Shown here: one piece after another, positions 15,776-23,842 of the stretch
How the letters are laid out: each line of letters starts with the position of its first letter
Position numbering within the stretch: position 1 is the stretch's first letter
Translations under genes and position numbers: made by a program
Assembly: GCA_015064395.1 (NCBI GenBank)
Contig: SVSH01000022.1
Coordinates: forward strand, 1-35,106
DNA length: 35,106 bases
Source: Oscillospiraceae bacterium
Lineage (GTDB): Bacteria > Bacillota > Clostridia > Oscillospirales > CAG-272
Direction: 5' to 3'
Notes under the pieces: model-generated
What the model was told of the DNA's origin: nothing
The model's input: the letters and a program-made list of their open reading frames with translations, nothing else
Databases searched by the model: none

Positions 15776-16642
15776 TTAGCTCCAGCGGCGCTTTTCCATC
15801 ACCTGATAGGTCAGGTAGAGGAACAGAGCCCCAAAGGAAATATCATAGATCAGCGTCGTCAAGTCAAAAATGCCGCGAGTAAATACGGTATGGCGATAGA
15901 ACAGTGCCAGTCCCGCTACCACACGATACAAGAGACCATCGTACAGCGCGCTGTTGATCAAAAAGACGATCACCTGCGGCAATACACCCACGAGCGCCAC
16001 GATGGCGGTGACCAGGGGGTGCTTGGTAAGAAGCCAAACGATCAGTGCAACAAGCAAGGCAAGCACGATCAACGAAAGGAGCGAGCCGACGGCTCCTACG
16101 GACATCAGGAGTGCTACAAACATATCCACGCAATACAGCGCCGCCGTTGCCACCACGCATACGATCATGGCGATCAAAGGACTTTCCGTCATGGACGACC
16201 AAAACATGCAGAAGGCGATCAGCGCCGCGCCCAGCAGCAAAAAGCCAAACAGCGACGAATAGGCCGTACCAAATCCGGTCATGCCGAACAGGCCGAGCAG
16301 CAAGGGGTACAGCGCGATGATGCCGCAGGCAATGCCAAACACGGCGACCATAGCCAGATACTTGCCCAGCACGATCTTCCAGAGCGGAAGGGGGAGCGAG
16401 TAAAGCAGCTGATCGGTGTGCGAGCGCTTTTCCTCCGTCATGGTACGCATAGTCAAAAGCGGAACGGCTACAATAAGAGCAATGGGCAGATAATACAGCA
16501 CGTCCTCAAAACGGGAGGAGCCGAGAATGACGTTAAGCGCCACACAAAGGACGCCCGCCACCAGCAAAAGGCAGGAAAGGAAGACAAAGCCGCCTACGTT
16601 GTGCAGATACGAGCGGAATTCCCGCTTAAAAATAGCGATCAT
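15776..16642 (-). CDS. ABC-2 type permease (GldF-like)
   Basis: A 288-residue membrane protein with six predicted helices. It begins MIAIFKREFRSYLHN, the short amphipathic start typical of ABC-2 permeases, and has LLTMRTMTEEKRSHTDQLL (about 82-100) followed by LPLPLWKIVLGKYLA, the conserved cytosolic coupling segment of the GldF/NosY branch. Its ATG overlaps the stop codon of the ATPase gene by 4 bases (16639-16642), and the GldG-like gene begins 13 bases after its stop codon, so the three are translated from one message. It forms the membrane channel of the exporter. Confidence 0.9.
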   Translation of the reverse strand: MIAIFKREFRSYLHNVGGFVFLSCLLLVAGVLCVALNVILGSSRFEDVLYYLPIALIVAVPLLTMRTMTEEKRSHTDQLLYSLPLPLWKIVLGKYLAMVAVFGIACGIIALYPLLLGLFGMTGFGTAYSSLFGFLLLGAALIAFCMFWSSMTESPLIAMIVCVVATAALYCVDMFVALLMSVGAVGSLLSLIVLALLVALIVWLLTKHPLVTAIVALVGVLPQVIVFLINSALYDGLLYRVVAGLALFYRHTVFTRGIFDLTTLIYDISFGALFLYLTYQVMEKRRWS

Positions 16643-17628
16643 GCGAGCTCCTCCTCTCCCGAGTCTGTATTGTCATCGTCCTCATCCGCCCGCTCCCCCG
16701 AGGCATCCTCGGTCAGCGTCAAAAAGACGTTTTCAAGCGACTTATGCTCGATCTCCATGGCAACGACGGCATATCGTCTGTCAGCCATGGCAAAGAAAAT
16801 ATTGTCCCGCACGTCCTTATCGCGCGGAATATCCAGCGTAACGGAAACGGTATCCTGCGAGCAGGACGTCTTGCAGTCGCTCACATCCACGATGCTGCGC
16901 AACACCTCCATCACGCCCTCCTCGTCGCCGCGGACCGTCAGATGAAGGGTGTCGGTGTGTCCCGTCATGGCCTCCAGCTCCTCCAGCGTTCCTTGTGCGA
17001 TCAATTTGCCCCGCGAGATCACCAGCAGCTCGTCGCACAGCTCGCTGACCTCGCTGAGAATGTGGCTGGACACGATCACGGTGCGGCTCTCGCCCAGCTT
17101 GCGGATCATCTCGCGGACCTCGACCAGCTGCTTGGGATCCAGACCGACCGTAGGCTCGTCCAGAATAATGACCTCGGGGTTGCCCAGCATGGCCTGCGCG
17201 ATGCCTACTCTTTGGCGACAGCCCTTGGACAGATTGCGGATCAGGCGATCCTTCATATCGGTGATCTGTGTCAGCCCCATCACTTCCCTGACCTGTCTTA
17301 CGGCAAGCTCGGGATGAACGCCCTTGGCCTCCGCAACGAACATCAGATATTCCTCGGGCGTCATGTCCTCGTACAAGGGGGGCTGCTCGGGCAGGTAACC
17401 GATGAGGCGCTTGGCCTCGATAGCCTGCTCGTAAATGTCAAAGCCGTTGATACGGACCGTTCCCGACGTGGGGGCAAGGCACCCCGTCATAATATTCATC
17501 GTGGTGGATTTTCCCGCACCGTTGGGGCCAAGCAGGCCATAGATCTTGCCATTGGCGATCTTAAAGCTCACCCCGCACAGTGCGTCGTGATTACCATACG
17601 TTTTGGTCAGATTTTTTACTTCGATCAA
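16639..17628 (-). CDS. ABC transporter ATP-binding protein (GldA-like)
   Basis: A 329-residue ATPase energising the neighbouring ABC-2 permease. Visible motifs: Walker A GPNGAGKST (34-42), Q-loop region GYLPEQPPLYEDMT, signature NLSKGCRQRVG (132-142; LSKG in place of LSGG, common in this subfamily), Walker B IILDEPTVGLDP (154-165) and the switch His in SSHILSE (H189). The C-terminal 100 residues form a regulatory extension ending in a very acidic tail of Glu and Asp. The start is TTG 17628, giving MIEVKNLTKTYG; it is chosen because the family begins there and a GGAAGGGA site lies upstream. Longer readings would extend across the promoter at 17680-17709. Confidence 0.93.
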   Translation of the reverse strand: MIEVKNLTKTYGNHDALCGVSFKIANGKIYGLLGPNGAGKSTTMNIMTGCLAPTSGTVRINGFDIYEQAIEAKRLIGYLPEQPPLYEDMTPEEYLMFVAEAKGVHPELAVRQVREVMGLTQITDMKDRLIRNLSKGCRQRVGIAQAMLGNPEVIILDEPTVGLDPKQLVEVREMIRKLGESRTVIVSSHILSEVSELCDELLVISRGKLIAQGTLEELEAMTGHTDTLHLTVRGDEEGVMEVLRSIVDVSDCKTSCSQDTVSVTLDIPRDKDVRDNIFFAMADRRYAVVAMEIEHKSLENVFLTLTEDASGERADEDDDNTDSGEEELA

Positions 17629-17679
17629 TCCGATCCCTTCCTTTCTGATCCGCCATATGCGGACGCCGCCTCGCGGCTT

Positions 17680-17709
17680 ATAATATCCCAAATAATGATA
17701 CCTTGTCAA
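17680..17709 (-). promoter_or_regulatory. sigma-A promoter of the ABC export operon
   Basis: On the minus strand TTGACA (17709-17704) and TATTAT (17685-17680) have an 18-base spacer. The start near 17673 is about 45 bases before the TTG codon. Between here and the glgB promoter (17710-17910) the DNA is AT-rich; I see no gene or clear repeat in it. Confidence 0.7.
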
Positions 17710-17910
17710 TGTGTCCAAATTTTGACTTGCATATGAACATTCTATGATATTTGGAAAATTGGAGACACATTCGCCCGATTTCGACCCGTTTTTTGAGCCT
17801 TTTGTGCTACACTTGAAATCTCGTGTTTCAGAACACCGCGATAGGCGGACCAATTTCCTTTACACAATGCCAATTTTATCGTCATTTTTAACAAAAAAGT
17901 ATGTTTGCAC

Positions 17911-17939
17911 TTGATTTTGTTTGATATATATGTTAGTAT
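17911..17939 (+). promoter_or_regulatory. putative promoter of the glycogen operon
   Basis: TTGATT (17911-17916) and TAGTAT (17934-17939) have a 17-base spacer, each 4/6 to consensus. The region is strongly AT-rich and ends about 40 bases before the glgB ribosome binding site. Other A/T hexamers nearby could serve instead. Confidence 0.4.
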
Positions 17940-17987
17940 ATAAGGTGAAAATTTACCGATTTTTCCCAAAGCAAAGGAGGTCATGTC

Positions 17988-19907
17988 ATGAGTGATACAC
18001 CAAGTGTTCCTTGCTCGTCCGATCTGGCGCCCTTTTTGTTCCATCAAGGAACGAATTTCCGCGCAGGCGACTATTTAGGTGCACATCGGGAGGGGGACGG
18101 CGTCCTCTTCCGCGTCTGGGCACCCAACGCCGCCGCCGTCTATATTGTCGGTGATTTCTGCGGCTGGGACGAGGGCATTCCCATGTCCCGCATCACAAGC
18201 GGCGGCATCTGGGAGGGTTATGCCACGGGCGCTTGCGACGGTATGCCCTACAAATTCCGTATCGTCACACACGACGGCCGTTGGCTCTGCAAGGCTGACC
18301 CCTACGCCCGCGCTGCCGAGCACACACCGAACACCGCCTCCCTTCTCTACACCTCGAATTATACCTGGCGTGACGAGGGGTGGCTCGCCCACCGCGCCAA
18401 GACGATGACGACAGAGGCTTGTCGCCGTCAGCCGCTTAACATCTACGAGCTTCACCTTGGCTCCTGGATGCGGCACGAGGACGGCACCTACCTTTCCTAT
18501 ATCGAGCTCTCCCGCGAGCTTGTCCCTTACGTCAAGCAAATGGGCTACACCCACGTGGAGCTGATGCCCGTCATGGAGCATCCGTATGACGGCTCCTGGG
18601 GCTATCAGGTGTGCGGCTATTTTGCTCCCACCGCCCGCTTCGGCACGCCCGACGAGTTCCGCGCGTTGGTGGACACCTTCCACGAGGCCGGCATTGGTGT
18701 CATTCTCGACTGGGTCCCCGCTCACTTTCCCAAGGACGCCCACGGTCTGTACGAATTTGACGGACAGCCCCTGTACGAATACCAGGGCCGCGACCGCATG
18801 GAGCACCGCGGCTGGGGCACTCGCTGCTTTGACGTTGGCCGCGAGGAGGTTCAGAGCTTTCTCATCTCCAGCGCCGTCTCCTGGGTCGAGGATTTCCACG
18901 CAGACGGTCTGCGCGTCGACGCCGTAGCCGCCATGCTGTATCTGGACTATGACCGACTGCCCGACGAGTGGCTGCCCAACGTATACGGCGACAACCGCAA
19001 TCTGGAGGCCATTGCCTTTTTCAAAAAGCTCAATGACTATCTGCGCCACACCCACCCCGACGTGCTGACCATTGCCGAGGAGTCGGGTGACTTTGGCGGC
19101 GTGACCTCGCCCGACGGGCTTGGCTTTTCCTTTAAGTGGTGTATGGGCTGGATGAACGACACCCTGTCCTACGCCCAGCTCGATCCTCTGTTCCGTCGGA
19201 GCAATCACAACAAAATGACCTTCGCTCTGACCTATGCCTTCTCGGAGCAATACGTGCTTCCCATCTCGCACGACGAGGTGGTGCACGGCAAGAAATCGCT
19301 GCTTGACCGCATGCCGGGTGACTATCACCTCAAGTTTGCCGGCGAACGCGTCTTTTACGCCTGGCAGATGGCCCATCCCGGCAAAAAGCTGAGCTTTATG
19401 GGCAGCGAGATCGGACAGTTCCGCGAGTGGGATTACAATTCGCAGATCGAGTGGTTTTTGCTCGAATACGACATGCACGCGGCCATGCAACGCTACTATG
19501 CCGCTCTCAACCACTTCTACCTGGAGCATTCCGCCCTTTGGGCTTGCGATAACAGCTGGGACGGCATCCAATGGATCGACGCGGACAACGCGGATGAGAG
19601 CGTATTCTCCTTCCGCCGTATCGATCCCGCTACGAAGCAGGAGGTCATCGTCGTGCTCAACTTCACTCCCGTCGAGCGCCGCGGCTTTTACGTCGGTGTG
19701 CCCGAGGAGGGCGAGTATCGCGAGGTATTCAATTCGGATGCCCGTGAGTTTGGCGGCGGTGGATTGCTCAATGCTTCGCCCCTTCAAAGTGAAGCGGTTC
19801 TATGCCACGGTCTTGACCATCGCATCTGCTTCGATCTGCCCGGCATGAGTGCCGTTATGTTTGAACGCGTTCCCAAAAAGAAGCCCCGCGCCCGTAAAAA
19901 ATCCTGA
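17988..19907 (+). CDS. glgB: 1,4-alpha-glucan branching enzyme
   Basis: It makes alpha-1,6 branches in glycogen by cutting and transferring alpha-1,4 chains. The 639 residues comprise an N-terminal CBM48 domain ([20 protein letters not shown], 41-60), a GH13 barrel, and a C-terminal beta domain with a basic tail. Catalytic residues are D311 ([11 protein letters not shown]), E364 (TIAEES) and D429 (SHDEVVHGK), and [19 protein letters not shown] is the classical first region. It lacks the extra N1 domain of E. coli GlgB. ATG 17988 has AGGAGG 7 bases upstream. It is first of the glg operon; glgC follows after 41 bases. Confidence 0.97.
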   Translation: MSDTPSVPCSSDLAPFLFHQGTNFRAGDYLGAHREGDGVLFRVWAPNAAAVYIVGDFCGWDEGIPMSRITSGGIWEGYATGACDGMPYKFRIVTHDGRWLCKADPYARAAEHTPNTASLLYTSNYTWRDEGWLAHRAKTMTTEACRRQPLNIYELHLGSWMRHEDGTYLSYIELSRELVPYVKQMGYTHVELMPVMEHPYDGSWGYQVCGYFAPTARFGTPDEFRALVDTFHEAGIGVILDWVPAHFPKDAHGLYEFDGQPLYEYQGRDRMEHRGWGTRCFDVGREEVQSFLISSAVSWVEDFHADGLRVDAVAAMLYLDYDRLPDEWLPNVYGDNRNLEAIAFFKKLNDYLRHTHPDVLTIAEESGDFGGVTSPDGLGFSFKWCMGWMNDTLSYAQLDPLFRRSNHNKMTFALTYAFSEQYVLPISHDEVVHGKKSLLDRMPGDYHLKFAGERVFYAWQMAHPGKKLSFMGSEIGQFREWDYNSQIEWFLLEYDMHAAMQRYYAALNHFYLEHSALWACDNSWDGIQWIDADNADESVFSFRRIDPATKQEVIVVLNFTPVERRGFYVGVPEEGEYREVFNSDAREFGGGGLLNASPLQSEAVLCHGLDHRICFDLPGMSAVMFERVPKKKPRARKKS

Positions 19908-19948
19908 CGTCTATTTCCATTCATATATCACACCAAGGAGGAACCATC

Positions 19949-21133
19949 ATGCACCAAAAGAAAGAATGTGTCGCCATGCTGCTCGCAGGCGGACAGGGCA
20001 GCCGCCTTTACGCGCTGACCAAAAAAACAGCCAAGCCCGCCGTCCGTTTCGGCGGCAAGTACCGCATCATCGATTTCCCTCTGTCCAACTGCATCAATTC
20101 GGGCATTGATACCGTAGGTGTCCTCACCCAGTATCAGCCTCTGGTGCTCAACGAGTACATCGGCAACGGTCTGCCCTGGGACCTCGACCGCAACGTCGGC
20201 GGTGTCAAGATCCTGCCTCCTTATCAGGGACAAAACGGTGCAGACTGGTACAAGGGCACGGCCAACGCCATCTACCAGAACATGGAGTTCATCGACCAGT
20301 ACAACGCCGAATACGTGCTCATCCTCTCGGGTGACCACATCTATCATATGGACTACAGCAAGATGCTCAAATTCCACAAGGAGCAAGGGGCTGACTGCAC
20401 CATCGCTGTGCTGGAGGTAACCCTGGAGGAGGCCAGCCGCTTCGGCATCATGAGCACGTACGAGGACGGCACCATCTATAAGTTCACCGAAAAACCCAAG
20501 AACCCCGACTCCACCAAGGCGTCGATGGGTATTTACGTGTTCAACAAGAAAAAGCTGTTTGACTATCTTGTAGCAGACGCGGCAGATCCCAATTCTGCCA
20601 ACGACTTCGGCAAGAACATCATTCCCAACATGCTGGCCGCAGGCGAAAAGATGATGGCTTACCCCTTCGAGGGCTACTGGAAGGACGTCGGTACCATCCA
20701 GTCGCTGTGGGAGGCCAATATGGACCTGCTCGGAGATGTTCCCGTGCTCAACGTATCGGATGAGTCCTGGCGCATCTATTCCCGCCATCGCGCAGAGCAG
20801 CCGCAGTACGTCGGCAAGACGGCGGTGATCGAGAACTCCTCCATCACCGAGGGCTGTGAGATCCACGGCACGGTCAAGAACTGCGTGCTCGGATCGGGCG
20901 TTCGCGTCATGTACGGCGCTTATGTCAAGGACAGCGTCATCATGGGCAATACGGTGATCGGTGAAGGCGCGACTGTCAATTACGCCATTCTCGACGAGGG
21001 TGTAGACATTGGCGCCGGTGCCAAGATCGGTGCGCCGCGCGAGAGTGCCACCGACATTACCGTCATCGGCACGGGTGTCAAGATCCCCTCCGGCGCGACC
21101 GTCGCAGACGGCAAAATGATTTCTGAACTGTAA
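19949..21133 (+). CDS. glgC: glucose-1-phosphate adenylyltransferase
   Basis: Makes ADP-glucose from glucose-1-phosphate and ATP, the committed step of glycogen synthesis. The 394 residues have the nucleotidyltransferase start [15 protein letters not shown] (10-24) and [15 protein letters not shown], with [11 protein letters not shown] for metal and nucleotide, RFGIM, FTEKPK for glucose-1-P, and GYWKDVGT. The C-terminal left-handed beta-helix shows repeated V/I-x-G hexads (for example [19 protein letters not shown]). The LGGGxGTRL-type loop is intact, so this is the catalytic subunit, in contrast to glgD next to it. AAGGAGG precedes the ATG. Confidence 0.97.
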   Translation: MHQKKECVAMLLAGGQGSRLYALTKKTAKPAVRFGGKYRIIDFPLSNCINSGIDTVGVLTQYQPLVLNEYIGNGLPWDLDRNVGGVKILPPYQGQNGADWYKGTANAIYQNMEFIDQYNAEYVLILSGDHIYHMDYSKMLKFHKEQGADCTIAVLEVTLEEASRFGIMSTYEDGTIYKFTEKPKNPDSTKASMGIYVFNKKKLFDYLVADAADPNSANDFGKNIIPNMLAAGEKMMAYPFEGYWKDVGTIQSLWEANMDLLGDVPVLNVSDESWRIYSRHRAEQPQYVGKTAVIENSSITEGCEIHGTVKNCVLGSGVRVMYGAYVKDSVIMGNTVIGEGATVNYAILDEGVDIGAGAKIGAPRESATDITVIGTGVKIPSGATVADGKMISEL

Positions 21134-21147
21134 GGAGGCAATACCAT

Positions 21148-22287
21148 ATGAACATCGCAGGATTGATCTTATCGAATCTCAACCGCGGCAAATTGCCCGA
21201 AATGACCCGCCGCAGAATTCTCTCCAGCGTCCCCTTCGGCTGCCGCTATCGCCTCATCGACTTCCCTCTGTCCAATATGGTCAACGCCGGCATTACCAAC
21301 ATCGGTATTGCCACTGACCTCAACTATAAATCCCTGCTCGACCACATCGGAACGGGCAAGGACTGGGATCTCGCTCGCCGCAGCGGCGGTATCCGCATGC
21401 TCCCCCCGCTGGTATCGGGCTACAATCCCCTTGTCTCCTACCAGCCCACCTTCCCCACCCGTCTGTCGGCGATGATGTCCACGCTGGACTTCGTCCGCAA
21501 CTGTGCGGAGGACGTCATCGTGCTGTGTGACGGCAACGTCATCTGCAACATGGATCTTGGGGCTCTGGTCGAAGAGCACATCGCCAAGGACGCCGACATC
21601 ACCTTCGTCGCTCAAAAGATCAACGTCACCCCCGGCATGCTGGACCGTGATGACGTGCTGGTGGAAAACGATGAGGAGGGTCGTTTGACCTCCTACGCCC
21701 GTGCCCTTCCCGGAGATCTGGGCGAGAGAAGCGTCATGATCAACGTTATGGTCATGAAGACCTCCTTTATGCGCAATATGCTGGAGAATGCCGCCGCACA
21801 CGGCGCGTCCAGCTTTGATATCGACGTGCTTCGTCCCAACCTCAACCGTTGGAAGCTGTACGTGTCCTACTTCACCGGCTGGTGCGCCCAGATCAATTCC
21901 ATGGAGACCTACTTCCGTCGTTCCATGGAGCTGCTCGATCCCGATGTCCGCCGCGATCTGTTCGGTCAGGAGGGCTTCCCCATTCTGACCAAGGTGCGCA
22001 ACAGCGCTCCCACCAAATATATGCCCGGCTCCAAGGTCACAGGCTCTCTCATCGCAGACGGCTGTGTCATCGAGGGTACGGTGGAAAATTCCATTCTGTT
22101 CCGCGGTGTCAGAGTCGGCCGCGGCACCGTCGTCCGCAACTCCATTTTGTTGCAGGGCACCTACACGGGCGACAACGTCACCCTGCAGGGTGTGGTAGCG
22201 GATAAGAACGTCACCATCCGCGACGGCCGCACGCTGGCAGGACACGAGACAATGCCGTTCTACATTGAAAAGGGCGCGTCTGTCTGA
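21148..22287 (+). CDS. glgD: GlgD, non-catalytic partner of GlgC
   Basis: A paralogue of GlgC found beside it in Firmicutes; in studied species it forms a mixed enzyme with GlgC and raises its activity. The 379 residues align along their length with GlgC (PFGCRYRLIDFPLSNMVNAGI; beta-helix repeats from about residue 285), but the glycine-rich nucleotide loop is replaced by LILSNLNRGKLPEMTRRR, and the glucose-1-phosphate segment FTEKPK is missing. This loss of the catalytic loop is usual for GlgD. It begins 14 bases after glgC with its own AAGGAGG. Confidence 0.95.
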   Translation: MNIAGLILSNLNRGKLPEMTRRRILSSVPFGCRYRLIDFPLSNMVNAGITNIGIATDLNYKSLLDHIGTGKDWDLARRSGGIRMLPPLVSGYNPLVSYQPTFPTRLSAMMSTLDFVRNCAEDVIVLCDGNVICNMDLGALVEEHIAKDADITFVAQKINVTPGMLDRDDVLVENDEEGRLTSYARALPGDLGERSVMINVMVMKTSFMRNMLENAAAHGASSFDIDVLRPNLNRWKLYVSYFTGWCAQINSMETYFRRSMELLDPDVRRDLFGQEGFPILTKVRNSAPTKYMPGSKVTGSLIADGCVIEGTVENSILFRGVRVGRGTVVRNSILLQGTYTGDNVTLQGVVADKNVTIRDGRTLAGHETMPFYIEKGASV

Positions 22288-22298
22288 TCTCACATCAC

Positions 22299-22325
22299 GC
22301 CCGTCCGCGCCACACGCGGACGGGC
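22299..22325 (+). other. intercistronic hairpin between glgD and glgA
   Basis: A perfect 11-bp GC-rich stem, 22299-22309 with 22315-22325 (GCCCGTCCGCG and its complement), has a 5-base loop. It begins 11 bases after the glgD stop codon. The T-run after it is short and interrupted (TACCCCATTTTCT), so full termination is unlikely; it may set partial readthrough or protect the upstream message. Confidence 0.5.
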
Positions 22326-22355
22326 TACCCCATTTTCTAAAGGAGACTTTATGTT

Positions 22356-23795
22356 ATGAAGAAAATTCTTTTCGTAGGTGCCGAAGCCATGCCCTTTGCC
22401 GCCACGGGCGGGCTTGGCGACGTGCTGGGCTCACTCCCCGCCGCCATCGCCGCCGCTGACGAGAACGTTGACATCCGCGTCGTCATGCCGCTGTATGCCC
22501 AAGTATCCCACACCTGGCGGGCACAAATGAAACAGGAGGCCGTCTTTTACGTCAAGCTGGCTTGGCGTAACCAGTACTGCGGCGTCTTCTCGCTGGTCAA
22601 GGACGGCGTGACCTACTACTTCCTTGACAACGAGTATTATTTCAAGCGTGACACGCTATACGGACAGATGGACGACGGCGAGCGCTACGCCTTCTTCTGC
22701 AAGGCCGTTTTGGAAATGATGCGTCACCTCGACTACTACCCCGACATCCTCCACGCCCACGACTGGCAGTCTGCCATGTCCGTTGTCTACCTTAACACAG
22801 GATACCGTTATGTCGAGGGTTACCACACCATCCGCTCCGCCTTTACCATTCATAACATTGAATATCAGGGCAAATATGATTTCGGTATTCTCGGCGACGT
22901 GTTCGATCTGGGCTATGAGTACTACTCTCTGATGAACTACGGCGGCTGCATCAATCTGATGAAGGCGGCTATCGAGTGCGCCGATCGCGTGACGACCGTG
23001 TCTCCCCGCTACGCCCAGGAGATTCTCTCCCCCGAATACGCTCACGGTCTGCATCATTGCCTGCGCAATCATCAGGGCAAGCTGTGCGGCATTCTCAACG
23101 GCATCGACTACGATTACTACAATCCCAAGACCGATCCCGTCATCGCACAGCACTTCAGCTCTGCCTCCATCTATCGTAAATATGCCAATAAAGTGGATCT
23201 TCAGCGAAAGACCGGGCTGCCCGAGAGCCCCGACGTCCCCCTTTTGGCAATAATTTCGCGGCTTGCTACGCATAAAGGTCTTGACTTAATCACCGAAATC
23301 GCGTATAATCTAATGAAGGAGCACGACGCTCAACTCGTCATTTTGGGTAAGGGTGAGAAGAGATACGAGGATTATTTCCGCTGGCTCGAGTCCCAATTCC
23401 CCGACAAGGTTCGTGCACTGATCCAGTACGACCGCGACCTCTCCAAGCGCATTTACGCCGCTTGTGACGTCTTCCTGATGCCCTCCCACAGCGAGCCCTG
23501 CGGCTTGTCCCAGATGATCGCCTCCCGCTACGGCGCGATCCCCGTGACAAGAGAAACGGGCGGCCTGTACGATTCCATTAAGGGCTATTGGGTGGACGAG
23601 GAGGGCGAGATCCGTGGCAACGGCTTCACCTTTGCCAATTACTCGTCCTACGAGTTAGCCGAACGCACCGGTGCCTCTCTTGCCCTGTATCAGGACACCA
23701 AGGCACGTCGGGCACTGATCCGCAAGATCATGGAGACCGACTTCTCCTGGAACGTCTCGGCACTTTGTTATCTGAATCTGTATCGCACGATCTGA
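22356..23795 (+). CDS. glgA: glycogen synthase (ADP-glucose type)
   Basis: GT5 enzyme that adds glucose from ADP-glucose to the non-reducing end of alpha-1,4-glucan. The 479 residues form two Rossmann-like domains: MKKILFVGAEAMPF with ATGGLGDVLGSLP (16-28) at the start, HAHDWQSAM, FTIHNIEYQGKYDF, SRLATHKGLDLI at the start of the C-terminal domain, and SEPCGLSQMIASRYGAIPV with RETGGLYDSI for ADP-glucose. The Lys of the usual KTGGL motif is Ala16 here. ATG 22356 is 10 bases from AGGAG; another ATG at 22351 is out of frame. Codons 307-322 contain an internal promoter-like sequence. Confidence 0.96.
   Translation: MKKILFVGAEAMPFAATGGLGDVLGSLPAAIAAADENVDIRVVMPLYAQVSHTWRAQMKQEAVFYVKLAWRNQYCGVFSLVKDGVTYYFLDNEYYFKRDTLYGQMDDGERYAFFCKAVLEMMRHLDYYPDILHAHDWQSAMSVVYLNTGYRYVEGYHTIRSAFTIHNIEYQGKYDFGILGDVFDLGYEYYSLMNYGGCINLMKAAIECADRVTTVSPRYAQEILSPEYAHGLHHCLRNHQGKLCGILNGIDYDYYNPKTDPVIAQHFSSASIYRKYANKVDLQRKTGLPESPDVPLLAIISRLATHKGLDLITEIAYNLMKEHDAQLVILGKGEKRYEDYFRWLESQFPDKVRALIQYDRDLSKRIYAACDVFLMPSHSEPCGLSQMIASRYGAIPVTRETGGLYDSIKGYWVDEEGEIRGNGFTFANYSSYELAERTGASLALYQDTKARRALIRKIMETDFSWNVSALCYLNLYRTI
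23281..23309 (+). promoter_or_regulatory. near-consensus sigma-A promoter inside glgA
   Basis: TTGACT (23281-23286) and a perfect TATAAT (23304-23309), spacer exactly 17, lie within the glgA reading frame. The local codons include TTA, ATA and CTA, which are rare in this operon, consistent with the DNA sequence being kept for a second purpose. A start near 23316 would produce a message for glgP, the GH13 gene and the FolC-like gene without the biosynthetic genes. Confidence 0.55.
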
Positions 23796-23842
23796 TGCTC
23801 CGCTATTATCGCTATTGAACAGAAAGGTAAATCATTCGCGCT

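Noticed and set aside
14230-15882. 550-codon plus-strand frame opposite the GldG-like gene
   Set aside because: It runs through the terminator and the operon's gene junction; the minus-strand gene is supported by its motifs and neighbours.
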